Assembly: GCA_942493045.1 (NCBI GenBank)
Contig: OW818665.1
Coordinates: 1 to 64,000 of the forward strand
Direction of reading: 5' to 3'
From: Teretinema sp942493045
GTDB lineage: Bacteria > Spirochaetota > Spirochaetia > Treponematales > Treponemataceae
DNA length: 64,000 nucleotides
The position numbers and the translations under genes were made by a program. Below are positions 1 to 8,361 of the stretch, piece after piece (the first letter of the stretch is position 1; the number at the start of each line of letters is the position of its first letter). Under the pieces are notes generated by a model. That model searched no databases and was not told the origin of the DNA. It was given only the letters and a program-made list of their open reading frames with translations.

Positions 1-1
1 T

Positions 2-1633
2 TCGCTGTATCAGGCGGTAACGGGAACCGAGGAAGAGGATAATATCTACAAACAGTTCAGTCCTGGCTTTTTTGACTTGATTGTCGTGGATGAGTGCCAT
101 CGGGGGAGCGCGGCGGATGATTCCGCTTGGCGTTCCATTCTGGAGTATTTCTCCTCGGCGACGCAGATCGGCTTGACGGCAACGCCGAAAGAAACCAAGG
201 AAATATCGAACATCACCTATTTCGGCGAGCCGCTGTATACTTATTCTCTCAGGCAAGGGATCGAGGACGGATTTCTTGCGCCGTACAAGGTCGTGCGAAT
301 CGATATCGATCGGGATATCGAGGGTTGGCGGCCGGAGAAGGGAATGCTTGACAAAAACGGCAACGAGATCGAAGACCGCATTTACAATCAAAAGGATTTT
401 GACCGGACACTCGTGATCGATGACCGCACCAAACTGGTCGCGAAGAAGGTGACCGAGTTTCTCAAAGGGACCAATCGTTTCGACAAGACCATCGTGTTTT
501 GTGACAATATCGACCATGCCGAGCGTATGCGGCAGGCTCTGGTGAACGAGAACGCCGATCTTGTCGCGGTGAGCAGCAAGTATGTGATGCGCATCACCGG
601 GGATAATGAGGAAGGGAAGGCGGAGCTTGATAATTTTATCATCCCCGAGTCTATGTATCCGGTAATCGCGACGACCTCCAAACTGATGACGACAGGCGTC
701 GACGCGCAGACCTGCAAGCTGATCGTGCTCGATCAGCATATACGGTCAATGACCGAGTTCAAGCAGATTATCGGGCGGGGTACGCGGATCAACGAGGAGT
801 ACGGTAAGTACTATTTTACAATCATGGATTTCAAGAAGGCGACCGAACTTTTCGCGGACAAGGATTTTGACGGCGACCCGGTGGTGATTTTTTCGCCTAA
901 GGGGGATGAATCGCCGGTGCCGCCCGATGATGTTTTGGTTGACGGAGATGATACTGACGGTTCAGCAGACGTTCCTGAGCCAGCCTATGGAAACGATGAG
1001 TGGGTGAATACAGCCGGCGATTCAACAGCGGGGTACGACACCGCTGACCCGTTAAAAATAAAACGTTTTGTGGTGGACAATGTGACGGTCAAGGTTTTGG
1101 CGGAGCGGGTTCAATACTACGACGCCAACGGAAAGCTGATCATCGAGTCACTCAAGGATTATACCAGGCGGGCAATCTGCAAGGAATACGCCAGTTTTGA
1201 CGCCTTCCTGAGCCATTGGAAAGCGGCCGAGAAAAAGCAGGCCGTTATCGACGAACTTGCCGCTCAGGGGATATTTTTCGAGGCGCTGGCTGAGGAGATA
1301 GGAAGAGACTGCGATCCTTTCGACCTGGTCTGCCATGTCGTGTGGGATCAGCCGCCGCTGACCCGACGGGAGCGGGCGGAGCAGGTTAAAAAGAGAAACT
1401 ACTTTACAAAATACGGTGAACAGGCCCGGAAGGTGCTGGACGGCCTTTTGGAAAAATACGCGGACCAGGGCGTGGTGCAGATCGAGGAAACCCAAATTCT
1501 TTCCGTGCCCCCGCTCAATGCCTGCGGTACCCCGGTGGAGATAATCCGGGCCTTCGGCGGTGCCGACGGATATCAGAAGGCTTTGCGAGAACTGGAAAAC
1601 GCGCTCTACGGCAGCTCGCTGTTCAGCGCCTGA
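2..1633 (+). CDS. hsdR: Type I restriction enzyme R subunit, 5' end outside the window
   Basis: This is the motor/nuclease subunit of a type I restriction-modification complex; it translocates DNA using ATP and cuts unmodified DNA. The reading frame is open from base 2, so the nuclease domain and the start are outside the window. Visible are SF2 helicase motif II (VVDECHRG, near base 90), motif III (GLTATP, near base 173) and motif VI (QIIGRGTRIN, near base 763), followed by an acidic linker (VDGDDTDGSADVPEP) and a long C-terminal domain of the type seen in HsdR subunits that bind the methylase core. It ends 21 nt before hsdM and is the first gene of an hsdR-hsdM-fic-hsdS run on the same strand. 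The family assignment is secure. Whether the missing N-terminus is intact cannot be seen. Confidence 0.95.
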   Translation, partial: SLYQAVTGTEEEDNIYKQFSPGFFDLIVVDECHRGSAADDSAWRSILEYFSSATQIGLTATPKETKEISNITYFGEPLYTYSLRQGIEDGFLAPYKVVRIDIDRDIEGWRPEKGMLDKNGNEIEDRIYNQKDFDRTLVIDDRTKLVAKKVTEFLKGTNRFDKTIVFCDNIDHAERMRQALVNENADLVAVSSKYVMRITGDNEEGKAELDNFIIPESMYPVIATTSKLMTTGVDAQTCKLIVLDQHIRSMTEFKQIIGRGTRINEEYGKYYFTIMDFKKATELFADKDFDGDPVVIFSPKGDESPVPPDDVLVDGDDTDGSADVPEPAYGNDEWVNTAGDSTAGYDTADPLKIKRFVVDNVTVKVLAERVQYYDANGKLIIESLKDYTRRAICKEYASFDAFLSHWKAAEKKQAVIDELAAQGIFFEALAEEIGRDCDPFDLVCHVVWDQPPLTRRERAEQVKKRNYFTKYGEQARKVLDGLLEKYADQGVVQIEETQILSVPPLNACGTPVEIIRAFGGADGYQKALRELENALYGSSLFSA

Positions 1634-1654
1634 TGAACGACAGGAGATTCTACT

Positions 1655-3103
1655 ATGGCTATCGGAAGTTTGATAAAATCGATACAGGACATTATGCGCA
1701 AGGACGTCGGCGTTGACGGGGACGCGCAGCGCATCAGTCAGATCGTCTGGCTACTGTTTCTCAAGATCTTCGACGACAAAGAAGAGGAATGGCAGCTGAC
1801 TATTCCGGGATACAAGAGTCCCCTGCAAAAGCGGTTCCGCTGGTCGTCCTGGGCAAAAGACGCCGAGGGTATGACCGGGGAAGAACTCATCGACTTTGTC
1901 AACAACGACCTTTTCCCTTTCCTGAAGAAACTCGCCACCAGCGCGGGCGTTACACCGCACGGTCAGGTGGTGGGGTCAGTCTTCGAGGACGCCTACAACT
2001 ACATGAAGTCCGGTACGCTCCTGCGGCAAGTCATAAATGCGATCGAGACGGATGTTGATTTTAACTCATCGAATGACCGGCATCTTTTCGGGGACATCTA
2101 CGAGAAGCTCCTCGGCGACCTGCAGGGAGCCGGTAACGCGGGTGAATACTACACGCCGCGCGCGGTGACGCAATTCATGGTCGACATCATCAATCCCCGA
2201 CTCGGGGAGAAAATCCTCGATCCCGCCTGCGGTACCGGAGGGTTTCTGACTTGCGCGATCGAGCATTTGAACGCTCAGGTAAAGACGGCGAAGGATCATG
2301 ACAAAATACAGAACGGCATTCATGGTGTGGAAAAAAAGCCCCTGCCGCATATGCTTGCCATGACGAACATGATGTTGCACGGTATCGATGTTCCCACAAA
2401 TATACGCCATGACAACACGCTTGCCCGGCCGCTCAAGGATTATGGACCCAAGGAACGGGTCGACATTGTCATTACTAATCCCCCGTTCGGCGGGATGGAG
2501 GAAGACGGTATCGAGAACAACTTTCCTAGGAAATACCAGACGCGCGAGACCGCCGATCTTTTTATGGCGCTGATCATGCATCTTTTAAAGCACGATACCG
2601 GGCGGGCAGCGGTGGTGCTTCCCGACGGGTTTCTTTTCGGCGAGGGAACGAAAACCAACCTTAAGAAAGAGCTGCTTGAAGAGTTCAATCTGCATACCAT
2701 CGTGCGCATGCCCAAGGGCGTGTTCAGTCCCTATACAAGCATTAATACCAATATCCTCTTTTTTTCCAAGGGCGGACCGACTAAGGATGTCTGGTTTTTC
2801 GAGCATCCATACCCGGACGGGTACAAGTCATATTCACGCTCGAAGCCGCTGACAATCGCTGAGTTCGACCGTGAGAAGGCCTGGTGGGGCAAGCGGAAGC
2901 AGAACGAGTTTGCCTGGAAGGTCAGCGCCAAGGAACTGGAGGCGCGCAACTATAATCTTGACTGTAAGAATCCCCACAGGGTGGAAGTCACACACCGCGA
3001 CCCGGAAGAGTTGTGGAAGGAATACGAGGCAATCTCAGCCGAACTGGAAGCCACCCAGGAGTCTCTCAAGCAGGAACTGATGAAGGCGCTGGAGGGAAAA
3101 TAG
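1655..3103 (+). CDS. hsdM: Type I DNA methyltransferase M subunit
   Basis: This is the modification subunit (N6-adenine methyltransferase, SAM-dependent) that pairs with HsdS. At 482 aa it has normal length. The N-terminal HsdM_N helical region covers about residues 1-140; GEYYTPR is at about 163, the SAM-binding motif LDPACGTGG at about 188-196, and the catalytic NPPF at 275-278. The ATG is preceded by a GGAG Shine-Dalgarno (ACAGGAGATTCTACTATG). It follows hsdR by 21 nt, and its TAG stop directly abuts the GTG of the fic gene, so the four genes look like one transcript. No key residue is missing, so the methylase should be active. Confidence 0.97.
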   Translation: MAIGSLIKSIQDIMRKDVGVDGDAQRISQIVWLLFLKIFDDKEEEWQLTIPGYKSPLQKRFRWSSWAKDAEGMTGEELIDFVNNDLFPFLKKLATSAGVTPHGQVVGSVFEDAYNYMKSGTLLRQVINAIETDVDFNSSNDRHLFGDIYEKLLGDLQGAGNAGEYYTPRAVTQFMVDIINPRLGEKILDPACGTGGFLTCAIEHLNAQVKTAKDHDKIQNGIHGVEKKPLPHMLAMTNMMLHGIDVPTNIRHDNTLARPLKDYGPKERVDIVITNPPFGGMEEDGIENNFPRKYQTRETADLFMALIMHLLKHDTGRAAVVLPDGFLFGEGTKTNLKKELLEEFNLHTIVRMPKGVFSPYTSINTNILFFSKGGPTKDVWFFEHPYPDGYKSYSRSKPLTIAEFDREKAWWGKRKQNEFAWKVSAKELEARNYNLDCKNPHRVEVTHRDPEELWKEYEAISAELEATQESLKQELMKALEGK

Positions 3104-4084
3104 GTGAAGTCGATATATCGTCCACCATTTACCATCACCCCTGAAATTATTTCTCTGGTTGCGGAAATTTCGGAAACGTTGGGACGATTGTCCGCAACGC
3201 ACGCTTCGTCAATGTCGGTCAGATTGCGCCGAATAAACCGGATCCGGACCATTCAGGGTTCTCTTGCGATCGAGGGAAATACCCTCGGCGATGAGCAGAT
3301 AACTGCCATTCTCGAAGGGAAAAAGGTTCTTGCGCCGGTGCGGGAAATACAGGAAGCTAAAAACGCTATTGCCGCTTACGACCATATGAATTCCTGGCAG
3401 CCGTATGTCATCTCCGATCTTTTATCGGCCCATGAAATCCTGATGTCCGGCCTGCTCGACGCTCCGGGCCGTTTCCGTACAGGGGGAGTCGGTATCATGA
3501 AGGGTAAGGACGTTATTCATCTGGCGCCTCCGGCTGAAAACGTTCCCGGACTGATGAAGGATCTGCTCGGATGGCTTCGTCATTCAAAAGATCATCCGCT
3601 GATCGCGAGTTCGGTTTTTCATTACGAGTTCGAGTTTATTCATCCCTTTGCCGACGGTAATGGGCGCATGGGGCGTCTGTGGCAGTCGCTGATTTTATCC
3701 TGTTGGAATCCGCTTCTTTCCTATATTCCCGTAGAGAATCTGGTACACCGGAATCAAGCTGAGTACTATATCGCTCTCAATCAAAGTACCGCCAGTGCCG
3801 ATTCAGGTCTGTTTATCGCTTTCATTCTTCGGATGGTTCGGGACGCGGTGCAGGAATCAGCGGTGATGTCGGAGAAAAAGACGGAGAAAACGTCGGAGAA
3901 AATTATGCGCCTCTTGGAGCTTGATTCGCTTTTAACAATCTCTGATCTGGCCCGTTTTACTTCCCTGTCCACTCGCACCATCGAGCGGAATTTGAAAATT
4001 CTGCAAGCCCAGGGTCTTTTATGCCGTATCGGTCCCGATAAAGGCGGACATTGGGAAGTGGTCGGCGGGGGAATGATAAAATGA
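3104..4084 (+). CDS. fic: Fic-domain protein (probable AMP transferase) with C-terminal winged helix
   Basis: Fic proteins transfer AMP or another nucleotide to target proteins. The complete active-site loop HPFADGNGRMGR is at residues 180-191. The N-terminal inhibitory motif SLAIEGN (53-59, with Glu57) is the class II arrangement, in which an internal helix blocks the active site. The last ~65 residues (EKIMRLLELDSLLTISDL...) look like a winged-helix DNA-binding domain. The GTG start touches the hsdM stop codon without a gap, implying translational coupling. A fic gene between hsdM and hsdS is a recurring arrangement in type I systems, but its role there is not established. The molecular target cannot be told from sequence. 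Confidence 0.92.
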   Translation: MKSIYRPPFTITPEIISLVAEISETLGRLSATHASSMSVRLRRINRIRTIQGSLAIEGNTLGDEQITAILEGKKVLAPVREIQEAKNAIAAYDHMNSWQPYVISDLLSAHEILMSGLLDAPGRFRTGGVGIMKGKDVIHLAPPAENVPGLMKDLLGWLRHSKDHPLIASSVFHYEFEFIHPFADGNGRMGRLWQSLILSCWNPLLSYIPVENLVHRNQAEYYIALNQSTASADSGLFIAFILRMVRDAVQESAVMSEKKTEKTSEKIMRLLELDSLLTISDLARFTSLSTRTIERNLKILQAQGLLCRIGPDKGGHWEVVGGGMIK

Positions 4085-4223
4085 TGTGTGTTCAGTTTGC
4101 GTTTTCGTGGTATACTGTCAGTAATAATACCTCCCACTCTTGCTTCCCGGCGGCGCACCAGGGAGGTTACTCTTTTTTAAAGTTCCTATCCGTTCTTATT
4201 ACTCCATGGAGTTCCTACAAATC

Positions 4224-5918
4224 ATGAATACCTCAACCCTTGCTCTTCTAAAAAAACATTTCGACCTCGCCATCATCGCCCCCGATGGCATTAAACGCCT
4301 CCGCGAACTGATTCTGACCCTCGCCATGCAGGGTAAGTTAGGTACCCAAGACACTACCGATCAAAGTGCAAGCGATCTCCTGAAAGAGATCGAAGCCGAG
4401 AAAAAGCGACTGGTGAAAGAAGGGAAGATCAAAGAACCAAAACAACTGCCGGGGATTAAAGAAGAGGATGTACCGTATGCGGTGCCGCAGGGATGGGTGT
4501 GGGTTAGACTGGGGGAGATAGCTGACTATAATGGGCGTGGAAATGCATCTCCTAGTGATATTTCTATGGATGCATGGATTCTTGATTTAGAAGATATTGA
4601 AAAAGAGACATCTAGAATTATTTATCGCGCAACGTATAAGGAACGACAATCGAAATCAACAAAATCATCCTTTTTTAAGGGAGATGTTCTTTATGGAAAA
4701 CTACGACCTTATTTAGATAAAGTTGTAGTTGCCGATATGGATGGTTTTTGCACAACAGAGATAGTTCCTATTGTACCGTACAGTAAAATTGACGCAGAGT
4801 ACCTTAGGAAATTGCTAAAAAGACCTTCGTTTCTTAATCTGGTTAATAGTCTCTCCTATGGTGTAAAAATGCCGCGTTTGGGAACTCAAGACGCAGTAAT
4901 GAGCATTCACCCCCTCCCTCCTCTCGCTGAGCAAAAGCGGATCGTCGCTAAGATCGATCAGTTGATGGCTACCTGCGATGCTCTGGAACAACTACGTAAT
5001 AGTCGGCAGCAGATGCGGCAGGACATCCATAGCGTGGCTATTACCCGCCTGCTCGATGCCACGCAGAAATCCGATGTCGAAGGTTCCTGGGCTTTTTTGA
5101 AGAAGCACTTTGGCGACCTTTATAGCGTCAAAGAAAACGTGACTGAACTGCGCAAGGCTATCCTGCAATTGGCGGTGATGGGCAAACTGGTAAGCCAAGA
5201 TCCCAAAGAACAGAGCGCTAGCGAATTGTTGAAAGAGATTCAAGAGGAGAAGAAAAGGTTGGTGATGGAAGGGAAGATTAATGCTGTACATAAAAAAGCA
5301 GAGCATAATAATCTAAGTGTATTAAGCACAATTCCATTCAATTGGAGTATGGCAACATTGATTGATTTAGGATATTTCTTAGGAGGAAAAACACCAAGTA
5401 CAAATAATCAATCCTATTGGAATGGAAATATTCCCTGGGTATCTTCAAAAGACATGAAGTTCCCAATAATTGAGGGTTCAGAGGATTTTATAACTGAAGC
5501 AGGCGTTAAGTCGGGATTAACAATGATCCCCAAAAATTCTGTTTTAATGGTCGTACGTAGTGGTATTTTGAGAAGAACTTTTCCAGTAGCAATAAACAAT
5601 GTTATTTGTACTATTAATCAGGATTTAAAAGCCTTAGTTCCATACAGCACCGAACTTTCTAAATACTTATTTCTAATGTTGCGAGGTTTTGAGAATTACA
5701 TTCTTACAAATCTTTCTAAGAAAGGAGTAACAGTAGAAAGTATAACATTTGATGAATTTATTTCTACTAAATTTCCCCTCCCGCCTCTCGCCGAGCAAAA
5801 ACGAATTGTCGCAAAGGTCAACGAGTTGATGGCACTCTGCGAGAAACTTGAACAGGGAATCGATGAAGCGACGAAAAAACAATCTGCTGTACTCGAAGCC
5901 GTTTTGGCGGCGGTTTAA
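4224..5918 (+). CDS. hsdS: Type I restriction enzyme specificity subunit
   Basis: HsdS chooses the DNA target of the HsdR/HsdM complex. The protein (564 aa from the ATG at 4224) has the classic two-fold layout: a conserved block (LRELILTLAMQGKL), TRD1 at roughly residues 85-230, PPLAEQKRIVAKIDQLMATC, a second conserved block (LRKAILQLAVMGKLVSQDP), TRD2 at about 360-510, and PPLAEQKRIVAKVNELMALC. The two recognition domains are clearly richer in A and T than the conserved blocks, a mosaic typical of exchanged TRDs. The start is uncertain: the frame is open from TTG 4140, with ATG at 4206 and 4224. I choose 4224 because the family usually begins just before the ...LLKKHFDLIADAP-like segment. 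No good ribosome site decides it. Confidence 0.93.
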   Translation: MNTSTLALLKKHFDLAIIAPDGIKRLRELILTLAMQGKLGTQDTTDQSASDLLKEIEAEKKRLVKEGKIKEPKQLPGIKEEDVPYAVPQGWVWVRLGEIADYNGRGNASPSDISMDAWILDLEDIEKETSRIIYRATYKERQSKSTKSSFFKGDVLYGKLRPYLDKVVVADMDGFCTTEIVPIVPYSKIDAEYLRKLLKRPSFLNLVNSLSYGVKMPRLGTQDAVMSIHPLPPLAEQKRIVAKIDQLMATCDALEQLRNSRQQMRQDIHSVAITRLLDATQKSDVEGSWAFLKKHFGDLYSVKENVTELRKAILQLAVMGKLVSQDPKEQSASELLKEIQEEKKRLVMEGKINAVHKKAEHNNLSVLSTIPFNWSMATLIDLGYFLGGKTPSTNNQSYWNGNIPWVSSKDMKFPIIEGSEDFITEAGVKSGLTMIPKNSVLMVVRSGILRRTFPVAINNVICTINQDLKALVPYSTELSKYLFLMLRGFENYILTNLSKKGVTVESITFDEFISTKFPLPPLAEQKRIVAKVNELMALCEKLEQGIDEATKKQSAVLEAVLAAV

Positions 5919-5948
5919 GGGCAATATTTGAAATAGCTGGTTATAAGA
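5901..5948 (+). repeat. hsdS 3' tail, copy A of a diverged direct repeat
   Basis: This segment contains the last codons of hsdS (GTTTTGGCGGCGGTTTAA) and about 30 nt downstream. A diverged copy is at 6513-6560, on the other side of the small HTH gene. The two share GTTTTGGCGGC.GT.TAAGGG and ATTTGAAATAGC/ATTGAAACAGC, roughly three quarters of positions by eye. Each copy carries a TTGAAA box (5928-5933 and 6540-6545) that could serve as a -35 for the gene that follows. Confidence 0.75.
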
Positions 5949-5982
5949 ATATATGCACTACTAAAATATTGTTTATCGGCAA

Positions 5983-6000
5983 TGTCGCACCGGTGCGACA
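5983..6000. promoter_or_regulatory. Perfect 18-bp palindrome upstream of the small HTH gene
   Basis: TGTCGCACCGGTGCGACA is its own reverse complement, with no loop. It sits 8-9 nt before the GGAGGT ribosome site of the gene at 6021. A second, nearly perfect copy starts one base after that gene's stop codon. Having no loop and no T run it is not a terminator; an operator for a dimeric DNA-binding protein, or a recombination site, fits better. The adjacent HTH-like protein is the obvious candidate ligand (inference). Confidence 0.8.
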
Positions 6001-6020
6001 AAAAGAATGGGAGGTACTAA

Positions 6021-6494
6021 ATGGCGCGTAGTGATGACTTGCTTCATAGGCCAGATTCAAAAGATATCAAGGTTTACGATGGTCTCGTAACCAAAGCAAT
6101 CGTTGCGAAGCATAAGATTGAAAGTGGTTTTATCGAATTGGCAGAAAGCATTTTTGAAATCAATAAAACAAAACTTTATAGAGTAAAATATAAGACATTC
6201 GCTGAATTTTGTGAGGAAGAGCTTGGTTTTTCCCGTCAGACCATTTATGTTTATTTGAGCATTCTCAAGTTGATTACGCAATATAATCGTTTTATTGATA
6301 GAGAGAAAGCTGTCGAATACGGACATAAAAAAATGCGTCATATTACCGAAGGAATTAGTGCCGTTGACAGATCAATTTTAGATCCTGAAATACGGGAAGA
6401 AAAGAAAATTGAAATATTCGAGCATGTAAACCCTGCAATGCCATCAACTGAAATTGAAGCAATAATCGAGGATATTGTTGGATCTTTGCAATAG
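6021..6494 (+). CDS. Small HTH-like protein, mobile-element type
   Basis: A 157-aa protein with a segment at about 37-78 (FIELAESIFEINKTKLYR...FAEFCEEELGFSRQTIYVYL) that matches in style a family found on phages, plasmids and integrative elements: an '..LREIRDxRLYRxxxxTFExYCxxRWGxSRxxAYxLI' pattern thought to form a helix-turn-helix. The ATG has a strong GGAGGT site. The gene is AT-rich compared with the core regions. It is bracketed by two copies of an 18-bp palindrome, and those in turn by two diverged copies of the hsdS tail. It may regulate its own promoter or mark a mobile insertion. Function unproven; the DNA-binding call rests on the motif only. Confidence 0.7.
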   Translation: MARSDDLLHRPDSKDIKVYDGLVTKAIVAKHKIESGFIELAESIFEINKTKLYRVKYKTFAEFCEEELGFSRQTIYVYLSILKLITQYNRFIDREKAVEYGHKKMRHITEGISAVDRSILDPEIREEKKIEIFEHVNPAMPSTEIEAIIEDIVGSLQ

Positions 6495-6512
6495 TGTCGC
6501 ACCGGTGTGACT
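6495..6512. promoter_or_regulatory. Second copy of the palindrome, abutting the stop codon of the HTH gene
   Basis: TGTCGCACCGGTGTGACT matches the copy at 5983-6000 at 16 of 18 positions and keeps near-perfect dyad symmetry with one broken pair in the inner 16 bp. It begins immediately after the TAG stop (6492-6494), so the gene is framed by the two copies. Confidence 0.75.
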
Positions 6513-6560
6513 GTTTTGGCGGCAGTGTAAGGGTGACGATTGAAACAGCCGATAATAAAC
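6513..6560 (+). repeat. hsdS 3' tail, copy B of a diverged direct repeat
   Basis: This is a non-coding relic of the hsdS end: GTTTTGGCGGCAGTGTAAGGG here against GTTTTGGCGGCGGTTTAAGGG at the real end. No hsdS coding sequence precedes it. It suggests either that the cassette upstream was inserted with a target duplication, or that a second hsdS once lay here and was lost. Confidence 0.7.
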
Positions 6561-6608
6561 TTGTATCGCCTGAAACGAATCGGTGTTATATTGTAGCGAA
6601 GGTAGAAA

Positions 6609-7745
6609 ATGAGTGAAATCATTGATTTTTTGATGCCGCGATTTGTTGGCAAACGATTTACGGATCATTCTCTTCCACTTGAAATCCTGAAAGATTTGGC
6701 CGTTTTTGATGACCTGATCACAGAGACGGCAAAATGGTTGTATTTACAGGAAAATCAGGGGCGTAAACGGATACCAAAAGGATTTTTGGAAGGCATATCG
6801 CTTAAACTCGTGGATATAGAAGAGGGGAGCGCGATACCGAAAATAGTAATGGTTGTTGCCCTTGCCACAGGGACTCTTTTCCCTTCCGAGAGCCAAGAAT
6901 ACTTTGAGAAGGCTAGGGATATGGTAATTGCTGCTGTCGATGCAGCTGAAAATAAGGAAAACCCAAGTAAATACTTACCAGAGAATATTTTAGGCTATTT
7001 TGATCGTATTGGTCGAAGCTTGGATGAGGGGGAATGCATTGAATTCAAGCCGTCAAATCCTGAGCGACCAGCCAGACTAAACCGCGAAACGCGCCGAAGC
7101 CTCGTTCTTGCTTCGGAAAAAATACAATATTACACCGAAGAAGTTACCTTGCGCGGGAAAGTACCCGAAGCGGACCAGGAAAAGCGTACCTTTACCCTTT
7201 TAATGAAAAATGACCAGCATGTCCCTGCGCAGTTTGATTCGATAAATGCCGAAAAAGTATTGGAAGCATTCACTGCCTATTCTTCCGGACAAAAAGTAAC
7301 CGTGAAAGGCATTGGCCGTTATTCACGTAGCAGAAAATTGCAGGAACTTGAATCGCTTGAAAGCATTATTTTACTCGACCTGTTGGACGTATCCAGTCGA
7401 CTAGATGAGTTTTCGATGCTTCAGAATGGCTGGCTCGATGGTTCAGGCAAGGCTCCTAATGCCGCTGGTTTACAGTGGTTCGGGAGCATGTTTGAAACAT
7501 ACTACGATACTCGGTTGGCATTACCTCATGTATATCCAACCGCCGAAGGCGGCCTCCAAGCAGAATGGACAGCAGGAACAGTCGAAATTACGCTGGATAT
7601 TAATCTTTCAAAACGGACTGCATCGTATCAGTCACTGGACACAGTCTCCTTGATTTCTTGCGAGCTTGATTTTGACCTTACCGCAGAAAGTGGTTGGACG
7701 AAACTCAACGTGGCCTTGGCAGAAAATCCGGGAATCGCACTATGA
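6609..7745 (+). CDS. Conserved protein of unknown function, first of a coupled pair
   Basis: A 378-aa soluble protein without signal peptide or membrane segment. The N-terminal ~120 residues look helical. A middle segment (about 180-260: EVTLRGKVPEADQEKRTFTL...VTVKGIGRYSRS) looks like a small beta domain. The C-terminal part begins LQNGWLDGSGKAPNAAGL and contains LPHVYPTAEGGLQAEW, a pattern I have seen in hypothetical proteins that travel with a partner like the gene at 7742. The ribosome site is GAAGG before ATG 6609. The stop overlaps the next start as ATGA. It lies in the defence block downstream of the restriction operon. I do not recognise a catalytic motif and do not assign a function. 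Confidence 0.75.
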   Translation: MSEIIDFLMPRFVGKRFTDHSLPLEILKDLAVFDDLITETAKWLYLQENQGRKRIPKGFLEGISLKLVDIEEGSAIPKIVMVVALATGTLFPSESQEYFEKARDMVIAAVDAAENKENPSKYLPENILGYFDRIGRSLDEGECIEFKPSNPERPARLNRETRRSLVLASEKIQYYTEEVTLRGKVPEADQEKRTFTLLMKNDQHVPAQFDSINAEKVLEAFTAYSSGQKVTVKGIGRYSRSRKLQELESLESIILLDLLDVSSRLDEFSMLQNGWLDGSGKAPNAAGLQWFGSMFETYYDTRLALPHVYPTAEGGLQAEWTAGTVEITLDINLSKRTASYQSLDTVSLISCELDFDLTAESGWTKLNVALAENPGIAL

Positions 7746-8110
7746 CCGATGAAACCTTGTTGCTCCGGCAGGTGCATCCTTCGTTCGTGCAGGCAGGAAA
7801 GATTACCTCGCAGGTATTCAGGCCCACACCGAAGGATCAGGAAAAATTGTCCGTCTATAACGGCGACATGATGCCGCCTCAGACCGCCTGGGAACACTTC
7901 ACCGCACGGCCAGAATGCCGTTCTCTCGGGATTCTGGCTATTTGTAAAAACGAATGTTCCGAACAACAATTACCGGTCGTTGAAGATGCCGATCCATTTC
8001 CCGAACACTGTACAATTGACTTTTCTAGTTTTTCAAAAAATGAAATCGAGAAGAAAGCAAAAATTCTTAAAGTTTTAGCTGAACGTAGAGGCTGGCTTTA
8101 CCAAGCCTAA
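7742..8110 (+). CDS. Conserved protein of unknown function, second of a coupled pair
   Basis: A 122-aa protein starting at the ATG that overlaps the preceding TGA by 4 nt (ATGA), so it is translationally coupled to the 378-aa gene; the longer upstream frame is ignored for that reason. Recognisable stretches are RQVHPSFVQAGKITSQVFRPTPKDQEKLSVY near the start, TAWEHF, and FPEHCTIDFSSFSKNEIEKKAK near the end. These belong to a widespread small family with no known activity, usually found as a gene pair. A toxin-antitoxin or defence role is possible from the setting but is only inference. Confidence 0.75.
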   Translation: MTDETLLLRQVHPSFVQAGKITSQVFRPTPKDQEKLSVYNGDMMPPQTAWEHFTARPECRSLGILAICKNECSEQQLPVVEDADPFPEHCTIDFSSFSKNEIEKKAKILKVLAERRGWLYQA

Positions 8111-8170
8111 TAATTCTGTTCGACCCTGGAAATACGCAAAGTTCGCACGGAACTAGATTAATATAGATCG

Positions 8171-8268
8171 GAGCGCCTTCGCCCTAGCTGACGCTTCCGT
8201 ATGAGGGGGCTCCGAACGATGACGTTCACTTCCCGTAAAGCCCTCTGCCTCAGACTTGATATTGATGA
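8171..8268. repeat. Dispersed ~95-bp intergenic repeat, copy 1
   Basis: This segment aligns with 10768-10866. The best shared stretches are TTCCGTATGAGGGGGCTCCGAA / TTCCGCTTGAGGGGGCTCCGAA, AATGAC/GATGAC, and CCCTCTGCCTCAGACTTGAT / CCCCCTGCCTCAAACTAAAT. Both copies are on the same strand and non-coding. The rest of the 8111-8361 gap holds no gene that I can support. The copies flank the helicase and the TA pair. Confidence 0.65.
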
Positions 8269-8361
8269 AGGTTTCGCCCGGTCGAATACACCCGACACCC
8301 TCCGATTACCATGTTCTGTTCTTTGGATATGTTTTTACTAACAAAGGAGATTGTCTTTAAA

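Noticed and set aside
5983..6000. Terminator of hsdS
   Set aside because: The palindrome has no loop and no T run, and a second copy sits behind another gene.
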